DNA of 26,091 bases from Halobacteriovorax sp. (GCA_002686115.1 NZAF01000004.1:1-26091), one strand, 5' to 3'. Shown: positions 7,683 through 15,672, counted from the first letter of the stretch. Translations and numbers: made by a program. Notes: generated from the letters alone by a model not told the origin.

Positions 7683-8144
7683 ATGAAAAATCTCTTTTTA
7701 AAGTCGCTACTTTCAATTTTATTTATTCATCAAGTATCAGCAGTTATTCTCTTTAGTGAATCGCATGTAGGTATAGATTTTGATGATGTAGCTTTTGATT
7801 TTGAGATTCATGATATTAGAAAGCAGGACAAGAAACTGCTTACACTTAATTCAAAAGTAAATAAGGGTAATTCATTTGAGCTTGCAAATCTAGATGGTGT
7901 GACGACTCAAGAGCAGTTAATAAAAGAGTGTGAGTCATTGAAAGCTGAATTTGATAATGCTGAAATGAAAAATGGCGATGGTTTTTGTCAGCTTGTAGGC
8001 TCTACTAAAGAAGGTAGAAGAACTGTTAGATTTGTCATGAATAAAGAAAAGAAAAAAGTATATATCCTTAATGGAAAATCTAAAGATAAGGACTCTTTAA
8101 AAAGTGAATTTGATACACTTGTATCTGACTTACAAACTTTTTAA
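7683..8144 (+). CDS. secreted protein of unknown function
   Basis: Not recognised. The 153-residue product begins with a signal peptide (about residues 1-20, ending SAV or SA-V). The mature part is very rich in Asp, Glu and Lys, with an acidic early segment (GIDFDDVAFDFEIHD) and two cysteines (ECES and FCQL) that could pair. It looks like a small globular alpha/beta periplasmic protein. It is the first gene of a tight three-gene cluster: the HD hydrolase begins three bases after its stop. Upstream, the short palindrome GACCA-TGA-TGGTC (about 7648-7660) may be an operator. The SD is weak (GGA at a fair distance). Confidence 0.75.
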   Translation: MKNLFLKSLLSILFIHQVSAVILFSESHVGIDFDDVAFDFEIHDIRKQDKKLLTLNSKVNKGNSFELANLDGVTTQEQLIKECESLKAEFDNAEMKNGDGFCQLVGSTKEGRRTVRFVMNKEKKKVYILNGKSKDKDSLKSEFDTLVSDLQTF

Positions 8145-8147
8145 GTC

Positions 8148-8771
8148 ATGTCTCCAGACTTCTTAAATAAGATAAAAAAGTATTATGATCACGGTGACCC
8201 AAGTCATGATTGGAGTCATGTCTTAAGAGTATCTAAATTATGTACTAATTTTGCACAGGAATTAGACGCTGACTTAGGTTTGCTTATGCCCGCAGCCTTT
8301 TTACATGATATCGTAAATATCCCAAAAAATAGTGCGAAAAGACATTTGGCATCAGAGTTTGCAGCAAATAAGTCAAAAGAGCTACTAGAGGGCGAAGGGT
8401 ATTCTGATCTGGAGACACAGAAAATCTCTAGAATCGTACTAGAGCATTCATATAGTGCTAATATTACACCAACTTCCTTAGAGTCCGCGATTTTGCAAGA
8501 TGCTGATAAGTTGGATGGAATGGGGGCAATTGGGGTGATGAGATGGGCCACTGTTGGAGCAAAAATGAAAGCGTGCTATTATAATATAGATGACCCCTAC
8601 GCTAAAGATAGAGAATTAGATGATAAGAGTTATTCTCTAGATCACTTCGAGACGAAACTTTTAAAGTTATATGACCGTCTCAATACTGAGCCTGGTAAGA
8701 GGGAAGGAAAAAAGAGGTTAGATTTTTATCACATATTTTTAGAAAGATTAAAAAACGAAATCGAGGTTTAA
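8148..8771 (+). CDS. HD-domain metal-dependent phosphohydrolase
   Basis: A small single-domain HD hydrolase of the YedJ-like group. Such enzymes bind one or two metal ions and hydrolyse phosphate esters of nucleotides or related compounds; the substrate cannot be told from sequence. The metal ligands are visible: H24 in HDWSHVLRV, H53-D54 in AFLHDIV, and D118 in LQDADKLDG. The length of 207 residues is typical. There is no signal peptide, so it acts in the cytoplasm. The start at 8148 lies three bases after the secreted protein's stop, with little SD, which suggests translational coupling. The CBS-pair gene follows after one base, and a CBS pair could sense an adenine nucleotide linked to the HD enzyme's substrate; that link is inference. 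Confidence 0.9.
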   Translation: MSPDFLNKIKKYYDHGDPSHDWSHVLRVSKLCTNFAQELDADLGLLMPAAFLHDIVNIPKNSAKRHLASEFAANKSKELLEGEGYSDLETQKISRIVLEHSYSANITPTSLESAILQDADKLDGMGAIGVMRWATVGAKMKACYYNIDDPYAKDRELDDKSYSLDHFETKLLKLYDRLNTEPGKREGKKRLDFYHIFLERLKNEIEV

Positions 8772-8772
8772 C

Positions 8773-9219
8773 ATGTTAGTAAAAGAATTCATGACAAAAG
8801 ATGTTGTAACTTGCTCACCAGACCAAACAGTAGGTGAAGCAGCAGAACTTATGAGCGAGAAGGGCTTTAATATTATGCCAATCGTTGATGATTCAAATAA
8901 GCTTCTAGGTATCATTACGGAATCAGACTTTATTGGAAAAGAAGTAGAAATTCCTCATGCAATGGTCTCAATGAAAAAAATCTTTGGAAAAACTTTTAAT
9001 TTAAAAGATGTTGAAGCTGTTTATGCAGAATCAAAAAAGACTAAGCTTGAAAAATTTATGTCAACAAATCTTAAGACGATAGCTCCTGATGCGACTCTTA
9101 ATTCTCTCGTTGATCTTATGGTATCAAGTAATTTAAAAAGAATTCCTGTTGTTGATGGTGATAAGCTTGTTGGGATAATCGCAAGAAAAGACCTTATTAA
9201 AGCATTTAATAAAGCATAG
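8773..9219 (+). CDS. stand-alone CBS-pair protein
   Basis: Two CBS domains make up almost the whole 148-residue protein. The first spans about residues 1-60 (VKEFMTKDVVTCSPDQTV ... LLGIITESDFI) and the second about 85-148 (KFMSTNLKTIAPDATL ... LVGIIARKDLI). CBS pairs (Bateman modules) usually bind AMP, ATP, SAM or similar ligands and regulate a partner. The inter-domain linker is long (about 25 residues, AMVSMKKIFGK...). A GAGG SD precedes the ATG. It is the last gene of the cluster and is followed by a strong terminator. Its separation from HD by one base suggests co-regulation, but no partner enzyme is proven. Confidence 0.93.
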   Translation: MLVKEFMTKDVVTCSPDQTVGEAAELMSEKGFNIMPIVDDSNKLLGIITESDFIGKEVEIPHAMVSMKKIFGKTFNLKDVEAVYAESKKTKLEKFMSTNLKTIAPDATLNSLVDLMVSSNLKRIPVVDGDKLVGIIARKDLIKAFNKA

Positions 9220-9240
9220 ATAAAGAAATGAAATAATATA

Positions 9241-9273
9241 AAAAAAGGGGGCTTTTAAAAGCCCCTTTTTTTA
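9241..9273. terminator. strong bidirectional terminator between CBS gene and ileS
   Basis: The perfect palindrome GGGGCTTTTAAAAGCCCC is flanked by an A-run on the left and a T-run on the right, so it works on both strands. On the minus strand the ileS stop codon (9271-9273) directly abuts the palindrome's flank. Confidence 0.93.
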
Positions 9274-12200
9274 TTTGCTAAGTTTTATTGCTAATTCTTC
9301 GTCATCAACCTTAAATTCATGATCCATTTGAGAGTCATTATAATTAAGTTCTTCACATAGAGTTTCTTTCATAATGTATTCTCTATGCGTTTCAATGGCC
9401 TCTTTAAGTTTTGCACTAGCATTGAAAGCAGCTTTTATTCTATCTTCAACATTAAATCCAGAATCTTTACGTGTTCTTTGAATTCTGTTTACGACTTCTC
9501 TTGCAAGTCCTTCTTTAATAAGGTCATCATTGAGTTTTGTATCCATATCGATTGAGATAAATCTATTTGAAAGTGCTTCAGTACCTTCCTTTGCTTCTCT
9601 AAAGATTAGAAAGTCATCACTTGTAAACTCTTGTCCATTAAGAGTGATAGAACCAGTCTCTTCAATCTTAGCGACGTCTTCACTTGAGAGACTTTTAATA
9701 AGGCCCATATATTTGCCCATCTCTTTTCCAAGTCTTTTTCCAAGAACAGGAAGATTAGGTTTTGCGTAGAGATTGATAAATTTATCTTCTTCAGTTGAAT
9801 ACTTAATTTCTTTCACATTAAGCTCAGACTGAATATAGCCTTCAAGCTTTTTAATCTCGTCTAAAAGTGCTTGGTCTTTATGGATGATGGTAAGTGATGC
9901 CATCGGCGTCTTTACCTTGATTTGTACTTGGTTTCTTTTTTGTCTACCTAGTAGAATAATCTGTTGCATGCGATCCATAGCATCTTCAAGAATTGTATTA
10001 ATTTTATCTTGCTCGGCCACTGGATAGTCGTGTAAGTGAACAGATTCTTCTTTTTCTCCAGCTTCAAATCTCTTTAACTCGAGGAAAATATGTTCACTTA
10101 AGAATGGAGCAAATGGCGCCATCGCGATTGTGACTTCTTTCAGTGTGAGATATAGAGTTGTATAAGCTTCTCTTTTATCTTCAGTCATGCTCTCGCCCCA
10201 AAATCGTGAACGATTTAGACGAATGTACCAGTTGGTAAGATCTTCAATAAAGTTAAAAAGGGCAGGAACAACGTTATAGAGTTTATATTCTGCCATCTCA
10301 GCTTCAATATTCTTCTTTAGAGTTTGAAGTTTTGAGATAACCCAATTATCAGTAATATTATCACCATACTTTGCATGTTCATCCATGTTAAAGCCATCGA
10401 TTGATGCATAAGTTTCAAAAAATTTAAATGAGTTATACCACGGTAGAAGTGCTCTTCTTACCATATCCTTTACACCGCTATCAGTGAAACGTTGCTCTTC
10501 ACCTTTAACAAGATTTGAGTTTATTAAATAAAGTCTTAAAGCATCAGAGCCAAACTCTTCCATTAAATCATCTGGTGGAGTGAAGTTTCTTAAAGACTTA
10601 CTCATCTTCTTGCCGTCTTCAGCAAGAACAAGTCCGTTAACGATGACATTCTTAAATGCTGGCTTATCAAAAAGGGCAGTCGAAAGAATTGTTAGAGTAT
10701 AGAACCAACCTCTCGTTTGATCTAATCCTTCAGCGATAAATTCTGCAGGAAAACCTTCTTTAAAAACATCTTCGTTTTCAAATGGGTAGTGAAGTTGTGC
10801 ATAAGGCATTGAGCCAGACTCAAACCAGCAGTCAAAAACTTCAGATATTCTTCGATAAGTTCCTTCTTCTCCATCTATAGTAAAAGTGACTTCATCAGCA
10901 TGTTCTCTATGAAGGTCACTTAGTTCTACTCCAGAAAGGGATTTAAGTTCTTCAACAGAACCAATGCATTTATATTCACCAGAGATATCATTTTTCCAAA
11001 TAGGCAGTGGGGTTCCCCAGACTCTGTTTCTTGAAACTGCCCAATCTCTTGCGCCCTCAAGCCACTTACCAAAGCGACCGGCCTTAAGATGACCTGGAAC
11101 CCAGTGAATTTGAGAGTTTGAATTTAGAAGTCTATCTTTAATTTCTTCGACTTTCACATACCAAGATGGAATTGTTCTATAGATAAGCGGAGTATCTGAA
11201 CGATAACAAAATGGATAACTGTGAACCAGGTTTCCATTGTCATATAGAGAGCCATTATCTTTTAAAGTTTTGATGATATTTTTATCAGCGTCTTTTACAT
11301 ACTGACCGCTAAAATCACTAACTTCACTTGTAAATTTTCCAGCATCATCAATCGGACAAACTTCAGCTTTTACACCGTGAGCTTTCATGACTCTATTATC
11401 GTCTTCCCCAAAAGCTGGTGCTTGATGAACAATACCTGTACCACTATCAGTCGTAACATAATCATCAACCATTATCTGAAATGCACCTTCGTCTTTTAAG
11501 TCAGAGAAGTAGCTAAAGAGTGGAGTATAAGTCATACCACTGAGCTCACTTCCTTTAAAAGATTCACCAATGACTTCTAGGTTTCTTTTCTTTGTATATC
11601 CCTCTACCCTTGCTTCAGCAAAAATAATGGTCTTATTTTGATCATGATCTTTGACTCTTACATAATCAATGTCAGGACCAACACAGAGACCAAGGTTTGA
11701 TGGAAGAGTCCATGGAGTTGTTGTCCAAGCGGCGATATAGTCAGCTCCAATCTTTTCAGGCTCGTTGACTTTAAAAAGGACAGTGATGGCTGGGTCTTGT
11801 ACGTCTTTGTAGTTTAGTCCTGCTTCAAAATTTGAAAGTACTGTCCCAAGGGCAGTTGAATATGGAACAACTTTCGTACCTTCATAAACATATCCTTTTT
11901 CCCAAAGGCTTTTAAAAACCCACCAACAAGACTCCATGAATGAGGCATCCATAGTTTTATAGTCGTTATCAAAGTCTACCCAACGACCAAGTCTGTTAAC
12001 TGTTTTTTTCCACTCTTCAGTATATGTCATTACAATCGATCGGCATTCATCAGAATAGCCTTTGATTCCTAATTTCTCTAAAGCATCGTGTGCACTTAAG
12101 CCTAACTTCTTATTAATTTCTTGTTCAATAGGAAGACCATGAGTGTCCCAGCCAAATCTTCTTGAAACGTAGCGGCCTTTCATTGTCCAGTATCGAGGTA

Positions 12201-12399
12201 CGATGTCTTTTAGTGTACCGGCAAGTAAGTGACCGTGGTGTGGAAGTCCTGTCGCAAATGGGGGACCATCATAAAAAATATACGGTTCATTATTCTTCGT
12301 TTTTTCTAGAGATTTTTCAAAAATCTTATTCTCTTGCCAAAACTTTAAAACATTATGTTCACTGTCTACAAATGAAAATTGCCCTGATTCTTGACTCAT
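9271..12399 (-). CDS. ileS: isoleucyl-tRNA synthetase, type 2 (eukaryote-like)
   Basis: Charges tRNA-Ile with isoleucine in the cytoplasm. The 1042-residue length and the HIGH-region context GLPHHGH (residues 52-57) mark the IleRS2 class rather than the shorter bacterial IleRS1, where the context is normally NGxIHIGH. The HxGH signature is canonical (H54, G56, H57). KMSKS lies at 598-602. The CP1 editing domain sits between, with TTTPWTLPSN and the GTGIVHQAPAFGEDD motif. The C-terminal region is of the long IleRS2 type and I see no zinc-binding cysteine knuckle. IleRS2 enzymes as a class tolerate the antibiotic mupirocin. The ATG at 12399 has AAAGGA eight bases upstream. I find no T-box or other leader riboswitch. 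It is divergent from the FecR-domain gene. Confidence 0.97.
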   Translation of the reverse strand: MSQESGQFSFVDSEHNVLKFWQENKIFEKSLEKTKNNEPYIFYDGPPFATGLPHHGHLLAGTLKDIVPRYWTMKGRYVSRRFGWDTHGLPIEQEINKKLGLSAHDALEKLGIKGYSDECRSIVMTYTEEWKKTVNRLGRWVDFDNDYKTMDASFMESCWWVFKSLWEKGYVYEGTKVVPYSTALGTVLSNFEAGLNYKDVQDPAITVLFKVNEPEKIGADYIAAWTTTPWTLPSNLGLCVGPDIDYVRVKDHDQNKTIIFAEARVEGYTKKRNLEVIGESFKGSELSGMTYTPLFSYFSDLKDEGAFQIMVDDYVTTDSGTGIVHQAPAFGEDDNRVMKAHGVKAEVCPIDDAGKFTSEVSDFSGQYVKDADKNIIKTLKDNGSLYDNGNLVHSYPFCYRSDTPLIYRTIPSWYVKVEEIKDRLLNSNSQIHWVPGHLKAGRFGKWLEGARDWAVSRNRVWGTPLPIWKNDISGEYKCIGSVEELKSLSGVELSDLHREHADEVTFTIDGEEGTYRRISEVFDCWFESGSMPYAQLHYPFENEDVFKEGFPAEFIAEGLDQTRGWFYTLTILSTALFDKPAFKNVIVNGLVLAEDGKKMSKSLRNFTPPDDLMEEFGSDALRLYLINSNLVKGEEQRFTDSGVKDMVRRALLPWYNSFKFFETYASIDGFNMDEHAKYGDNITDNWVISKLQTLKKNIEAEMAEYKLYNVVPALFNFIEDLTNWYIRLNRSRFWGESMTEDKREAYTTLYLTLKEVTIAMAPFAPFLSEHIFLELKRFEAGEKEESVHLHDYPVAEQDKINTILEDAMDRMQQIILLGRQKRNQVQIKVKTPMASLTIIHKDQALLDEIKKLEGYIQSELNVKEIKYSTEEDKFINLYAKPNLPVLGKRLGKEMGKYMGLIKSLSSEDVAKIEETGSITLNGQEFTSDDFLIFREAKEGTEALSNRFISIDMDTKLNDDLIKEGLAREVVNRIQRTRKDSGFNVEDRIKAAFNASAKLKEAIETHREYIMKETLCEELNYNDSQMDHEFKVDDEELAIKLSK

Positions 12400-12452
12400 T
12401 TAGTCGATCCTTTTCAAGTATTGATTAAATAGATAACGGATACTACCACTTT

Positions 12453-12475
12453 AAAGGTGCTTTGCCATCACCTTT
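12453..12475. repeat. inverted repeat in the ileS / FecR-protein spacer
   Basis: AAAGGTG and CACCTTT form a seven-base-pair inverted repeat with a nine-base loop in the 153-base divergent spacer. It could be an operator or a leader hairpin for ileS; there is no T-run to make it a terminator. Confidence 0.35.
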
Positions 12476-12540
12476 TGGGTGAAAAAAGTGCCTGTTTATT
12501 GGGATTTAGAGCCTTTTTGAACAATTTCTGAAGTATTGTC

Positions 12541-12546
12541 GATAAA
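12541..12546 (+). promoter_or_regulatory. -10-like box six bases before the start codon
   Basis: GATAAA is followed by CTCAAT and then the ATG at 12553. TTGAAC lies 18 bases upstream of it as a possible -35 box. There is no SD, so a leaderless mRNA is likely. Confidence 0.42.
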
Positions 12547-12552
12547 CTCAAT

Positions 12553-13980
12553 ATGAGCATATTGCCATTTTTTAAGATTTTATTCCTTTTAGTGATGACA
12601 TTCATTTGTTTTTCAAAAGCAAGTGCGGAGAATCCTGACCGAATCTCTACTGGTTTTGAAATACTTGATGATGCGCAAAAAGACCTTCGTATCGATTTTC
12701 AAGGCCAAAAAAAGTCGCTTATTGATTTTGAAAAAATGAATGTGGGGGAGTGGCTTAATTATGATTTCTGGGAAGAGAAAGTTGCTCTTCAAGAAGCATC
12801 TCCTTATTGGGAAGCACTACTTAGAACGAAAAGACAAAATGAACAATTTGGGAGAGTTCTAGCATGTCATGGAAGGTGTATCGTTTCTAAGGGAGAAGCG
12901 GAGAACTTATTACAATATAGGTCTAAAATTGTTGAAGGTGATGAGGTTAGAACTGATGATAAGTCCTATGTATGGTTATTCTTATTTGATGGAACATTAA
13001 TAAGGCTTGCTCCTAATTCGTCAATCTCCTTGAATGAAATCAATATTTCAGAAAAAACGATGTTTTTTAATATAAGACTTAATCAAGGAAATATGTACTT
13101 ACTTTCAAGGTCTAGATACCCAGTTAAAAGTCAAGAAAGAAGGGAGACGGATCAGGTATTTTTCCCTCTAGAGCTTTATGAAGCTAACCCTAAGAGTCAA
13201 AGAGGTAGTATTAGTCTTGAAGATTATTTATTCTCTGGTGCTGATGCTGTTGTCGAGCAATATGATCGAGTGAATTACTATCAAGATTTCAATAACCAAT
13301 TTGTTAATAAGAATTCTTACTATTTTATTTCTATGCCTAATGCCACAATCTTCGGTCAAAACTTTTCACTTGAAGCATATGCAGCTATTGCAGGAGATAG
13401 TTACTTCAAAAAAAGAAACTATGACTTTCATGTAAGAGATAATAATTATGCAAGCTTTAATCTAAGAGGATATGCACGCAAAGAGGAAATAACTATGGTT
13501 AATGATACTTGGTATAAAGTATCTTTGCCGGCGAAAAGTTATGAGGAGATTGAGCCTTTAAAACCATTAAGAATTAATGAATTTTTAACAAAGAGAATTC
13601 CTTCAATACTTCTTGCCAGAGAGTTATACCTACAACGATTTTCTAGAGCATTGTTTTCTGAAGATGTTACTAAAGAAGTTCTCGCAAAAAAGTTTGGCTA
13701 TCGTCTCTGGACAGAAGAGGAGCATTTGGCGAGAAAGAAATTTCTTATAGACTTTACACGTCGACTTGAAACTTCGAACTTAGCTGTTGCTAAGAGATAT
13801 CGAGAAAAAGTGCTAGAGAAATCTAGCTTAAAAGATGCTAGAGCTCTGAGACCCGAGTATTATAAGTATGCAGTTTACAAATATATAAGTTCAGGTGAAA
13901 AAAATAGAGAAGTCTTCTTTATTCCACGATACAATAGTGAAAAAAGAGAGCTGTGGAAATACTTTAATGGAATAAGGTAA
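12553..13980 (+). CDS. secreted FecR-domain protein
   Basis: A 475-residue exported protein with a signal peptide of about 25 residues (ending SKASA-E). Residues 100-190 match the FecR domain: the CIVSKGEA ... KIVEGDEVRTDDKSYV ... FDGTLIRLAPNSSISL pattern, with alternating short beta-strands. In FecR itself this domain relays an iron-dicitrate signal to a sigma factor, but stand-alone secreted versions are common in Bdellovibrionota and other Deltaproteobacteria-like groups and are of unknown role. A cysteine pair (ACHGRC) precedes the domain. The C-terminal 250 residues are not recognised; they include a second beta-rich stretch and a basic helical end. No sigma factor, anti-sigma segment or TonB receptor is nearby, so signalling in the FecR sense is unlikely here. 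Maf follows after 22 bases. Confidence 0.85.
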   Translation: MSILPFFKILFLLVMTFICFSKASAENPDRISTGFEILDDAQKDLRIDFQGQKKSLIDFEKMNVGEWLNYDFWEEKVALQEASPYWEALLRTKRQNEQFGRVLACHGRCIVSKGEAENLLQYRSKIVEGDEVRTDDKSYVWLFLFDGTLIRLAPNSSISLNEINISEKTMFFNIRLNQGNMYLLSRSRYPVKSQERRETDQVFFPLELYEANPKSQRGSISLEDYLFSGADAVVEQYDRVNYYQDFNNQFVNKNSYYFISMPNATIFGQNFSLEAYAAIAGDSYFKKRNYDFHVRDNNYASFNLRGYARKEEITMVNDTWYKVSLPAKSYEEIEPLKPLRINEFLTKRIPSILLARELYLQRFSRALFSEDVTKEVLAKKFGYRLWTEEEHLARKKFLIDFTRRLETSNLAVAKRYREKVLEKSSLKDARALRPEYYKYAVYKYISSGEKNREVFFIPRYNSEKRELWKYFNGIR

Positions 13981-14002
13981 TCAAAAAACTCGCGAGAAAT
14001 TT

Positions 14003-14629
14003 ATGTTAAAGAGAAAAAAACTAGTCTTGGCTTCAGGAAGTCCAAGAAGAAAAGAATTACTAGGTCATTTAAATATTAACTTCAATGTTCACCCTTCAGA
14101 TGTTGTTGAAGAAACTGACTTTACCGCACCGACTGATGTCGTCATTGATCTTGCAAAGCTTAAAGGTGACGATATATTTTCAAAAGAAGATTCTCATTCG
14201 CTTATTATCTCATCGGATACGATTGTTGTTATTGATGATAAGATTTTAGGTAAGCCAAATGATAGAGAGCATGCCAAAGAGATGCTTGAGTCTTTATCCG
14301 GGCGTACTCATGAGGTTTATACAGCAGTTTATATGAAAGCAAGTGGCCCTGATGGCGAAGTCAAGAGCAAAGCTTTTTATGTAAAAACTGAAGTGGAATT
14401 TGAAATGATTTCTGATGATATCATGAAGCTTTATTTAGATAGTAATGATCCCTACGACAAAGCTGGTGCATACGGCATTCAAAACCAAGGACTTTTATTT
14501 GTAAAACAAATTAAAGGTTCATATTCAAATGTAGTAGGATTTCCATTAAGTGACTTTATAAGAGAATTTAAAGGATTCATAGATGATCTTGGATATGGAG
14601 ATATAAAACTAGCAGAGCTTTTTGAATGA
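14003..14629 (+). CDS. maf: Maf nucleoside triphosphate pyrophosphatase (dTTP/UTP type)
   Basis: Maf proteins hydrolyse non-canonical or selected nucleoside triphosphates to monophosphates and are linked to cell division arrest when overproduced. The N-terminal ASGSPRRKELL (residues 10-20) is the nucleotide-binding loop. SSDTIVVID carries the catalytic acidic residue, and GKPNDREHAKEML and SGRTHEVYTAV follow in the family order. The YDKAGAYGIQ motif and the terminal GSYSNVVGFPL fit the YhdE subfamily, which prefers dTTP and UTP, rather than the YceF subfamily. The 208 residues are normal in length. The SD is weak, and the gene lies 22 bases after the FecR-domain gene, so co-transcription is likely. 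Confidence 0.95.
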   Translation: MLKRKKLVLASGSPRRKELLGHLNINFNVHPSDVVEETDFTAPTDVVIDLAKLKGDDIFSKEDSHSLIISSDTIVVIDDKILGKPNDREHAKEMLESLSGRTHEVYTAVYMKASGPDGEVKSKAFYVKTEVEFEMISDDIMKLYLDSNDPYDKAGAYGIQNQGLLFVKQIKGSYSNVVGFPLSDFIREFKGFIDDLGYGDIKLAELFE

Positions 14630-14657
14630 TCTATTTTCAAATCTATTTATATTCTAG

Positions 14658-14663
14658 TAAGAT
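14658..14663 (+). promoter_or_regulatory. -10-like box six bases before a GTG start
   Basis: TAAGAT is followed by AGTGAA and the GTG at 14670. Four of six bases match the consensus, including TA and the final T. It falls in the 40-base gap after maf and would give a leaderless mRNA. Confidence 0.3.
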
Positions 14664-14669
14664 AGTGAA

Positions 14670-15167
14670 GTGAAAATAATTTATCTCTTTTTATTTATTC
14701 AAATATCTACCTTTGCCGTGGATAGTGGGGGAAGTGAGAGCTCCAATGAGTCTAGTGTTTTTGAATATACGAGACGTATATCTGAAACGATCGATAGTAT
14801 TGATCAAATTAAGTTAGAAGACTTCTCGTCACGAATTGAAGAAATCAGTGCGACACTTGAGAAATACTTTGAATATAAAAAAGGTGTTTGTCGTGGAGAG
14901 TTCTCAACGATTATTTTCAAAGAGAGCGAGGATAGTAAAACTAATTATAAGCTTACTAAAAAAGAGCAGCTCTTATGTTTTAGAGAACTAAAGGCTTTAC
15001 AGGTAAAGTACATTAATAAAATCTTTAAAATAAGAAAAGCTTATCTTGATTTTATGCATGAAAAAAGAATTTCAGAATTAAAGAAAGTTAGGGAAGGAGC
15101 GCTGGATGAAGTACAGAGAGCCTTTCAAACCTCAAGCGGTTCGAATAAAAGAAAAAGAAGAAGATAG
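14670..15167 (+). CDS. small secreted protein of unknown function
   Basis: Not recognised. The 165-residue product has a short signal peptide (MKIIYLFLFIQISTFA, then V-D), followed by a Ser/Gly-rich segment (DSGGSESSNESS). A charged, mostly helical body follows with two cysteines (GVCRGE and LLCFRE). The chain ends in a strongly basic tail (SGSNKRKRRR). The start is GTG at 14670, the only start that places the signal peptide at the N-terminus; SD is absent, see the -10-like box just upstream. It is convergent with the 66-residue basic protein 25 bases away, and the spacer holds no clear terminator. Confidence 0.72.
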   Translation: MKIIYLFLFIQISTFAVDSGGSESSNESSVFEYTRRISETIDSIDQIKLEDFSSRIEEISATLEKYFEYKKGVCRGEFSTIIFKESEDSKTNYKLTKKEQLLCFRELKALQVKYINKIFKIRKAYLDFMHEKRISELKKVREGALDEVQRAFQTSSGSNKRKRRR

Positions 15168-15192
15168 TTCAACTCGTATATTCAACTCTCTC

Positions 15193-15393
15193 TTACTTTT
15201 CTTCTTCTAGAACTTCACTACTATTTAATATAGCTTTTAATGGTCTAACACTTCTTACTCTAAGAGCAGAACGTCTTGGCCTTAAGCTTGAAGCCTTTCT
15301 TAATGTTCTTTTTCTTCTTGATACAGTCGTTACAATAACGTGTGACTTATCAATCTCAAGTGTAGTGTTTTCTGCTGACTCTTTACGTGACAT
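15193..15393 (-). CDS. 66-residue basic protein of unknown function
   Basis: Small but very likely real: GAGGAG lies eight bases before the ATG, and a consensus-like promoter with a long leader lies upstream. The product has 11 Arg and 6 Lys. They cluster in a central segment (SRRKRTLRKA and LRPRRSALRVRSVRP) between an acidic N-terminus and an acidic C-terminal end (EVLEEEK). It has no signal peptide, membrane segment or cysteines. The basic Arg/Ser/Pro-rich centre suggests nucleic acid binding, but I recognise no family. It could be a nucleoid- or ribosome-associated protein. The short, simple sequence is the main reason for caution. Confidence 0.7.
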   Translation of the reverse strand: MSRKESAENTTLEIDKSHVIVTTVSRRKRTLRKASSLRPRRSALRVRSVRPLKAILNSSEVLEEEK

Positions 15394-15601
15394 CTTTATT
15401 TCTCCTCATTAATAATAAGTTTTTTTTTAAAGGCTTAAAACTAAGAGGATCAAATCAGATATTTAGATATGATTTCTTAGTTTGGGCCCTGACTCAAAAA
15501 ACGATTTTTAGTCAAAGGTTCCTCACTTTATGCTTCGTGCACAATAATATTAGGTACTATCTTGTCGGTAGAAAAATCTCCTTCATGAGAGCTATTCTAC
15601 G
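15394..15601 (-). promoter_or_regulatory. long structured 5' leader of the 66-residue protein gene
   Basis: If transcription starts from the promoter at 15608-15637, the mRNA has a leader of about 205 bases. Three inverted repeats fall in it. GTAGAA/TTCTAC is at 15568-15600, exactly at the predicted 5' end. TGACT(c)AAAAA/TTTTTAGTCA is at 15490-15514. An interrupted hairpin lies at 15438-15483, with outer stem AAACTAAG/CTTAGTTT and inner AAATC/GATTT and ATAT/ATAT. I match none of them to a known riboswitch. No other gene is supported in this stretch; a nine-codon frame at 15557-15586 (MKEIFLPTR) exists but has no SD. Confidence 0.5.
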
Positions 15602-15607
15602 GATCTA

Positions 15608-15637
15608 ATTATATCATATACTTAACGCTACATTCAA
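15608..15637 (-). promoter_or_regulatory. promoter for the 66-residue basic protein gene
   Basis: On the minus strand TTGAAT (15637-15632) and a perfect TATAAT (15613-15608) are separated by 18 bases. The predicted transcription start is near 15601. This is the best hexamer pair in the window. Confidence 0.65.
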
Positions 15638-15672
15638 CTCCATAATAATTATATACACGGCAAAGACTTGAC

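Noticed and set aside
8216..8551. Open frame of 111 codons on the minus strand
   Set aside because: It is antisense to the HD hydrolase, whose metal ligands are intact.
12400..12552. T-box or other riboswitch in front of ileS
   Set aside because: The leader is short and has no T-box sequence or specifier stem; only a seven-base inverted repeat is present.
15557..15586. Nine-codon upstream frame (MKEIFLPTR) as a leader peptide
   Set aside because: No SD and no regulatory codon run; too short to support without comparison.
15387..15608. Open frame of 73 codons on the plus strand
   Set aside because: It lies antisense to the structured leader and start of the 66-residue gene, lacks an SD and has no family resemblance.
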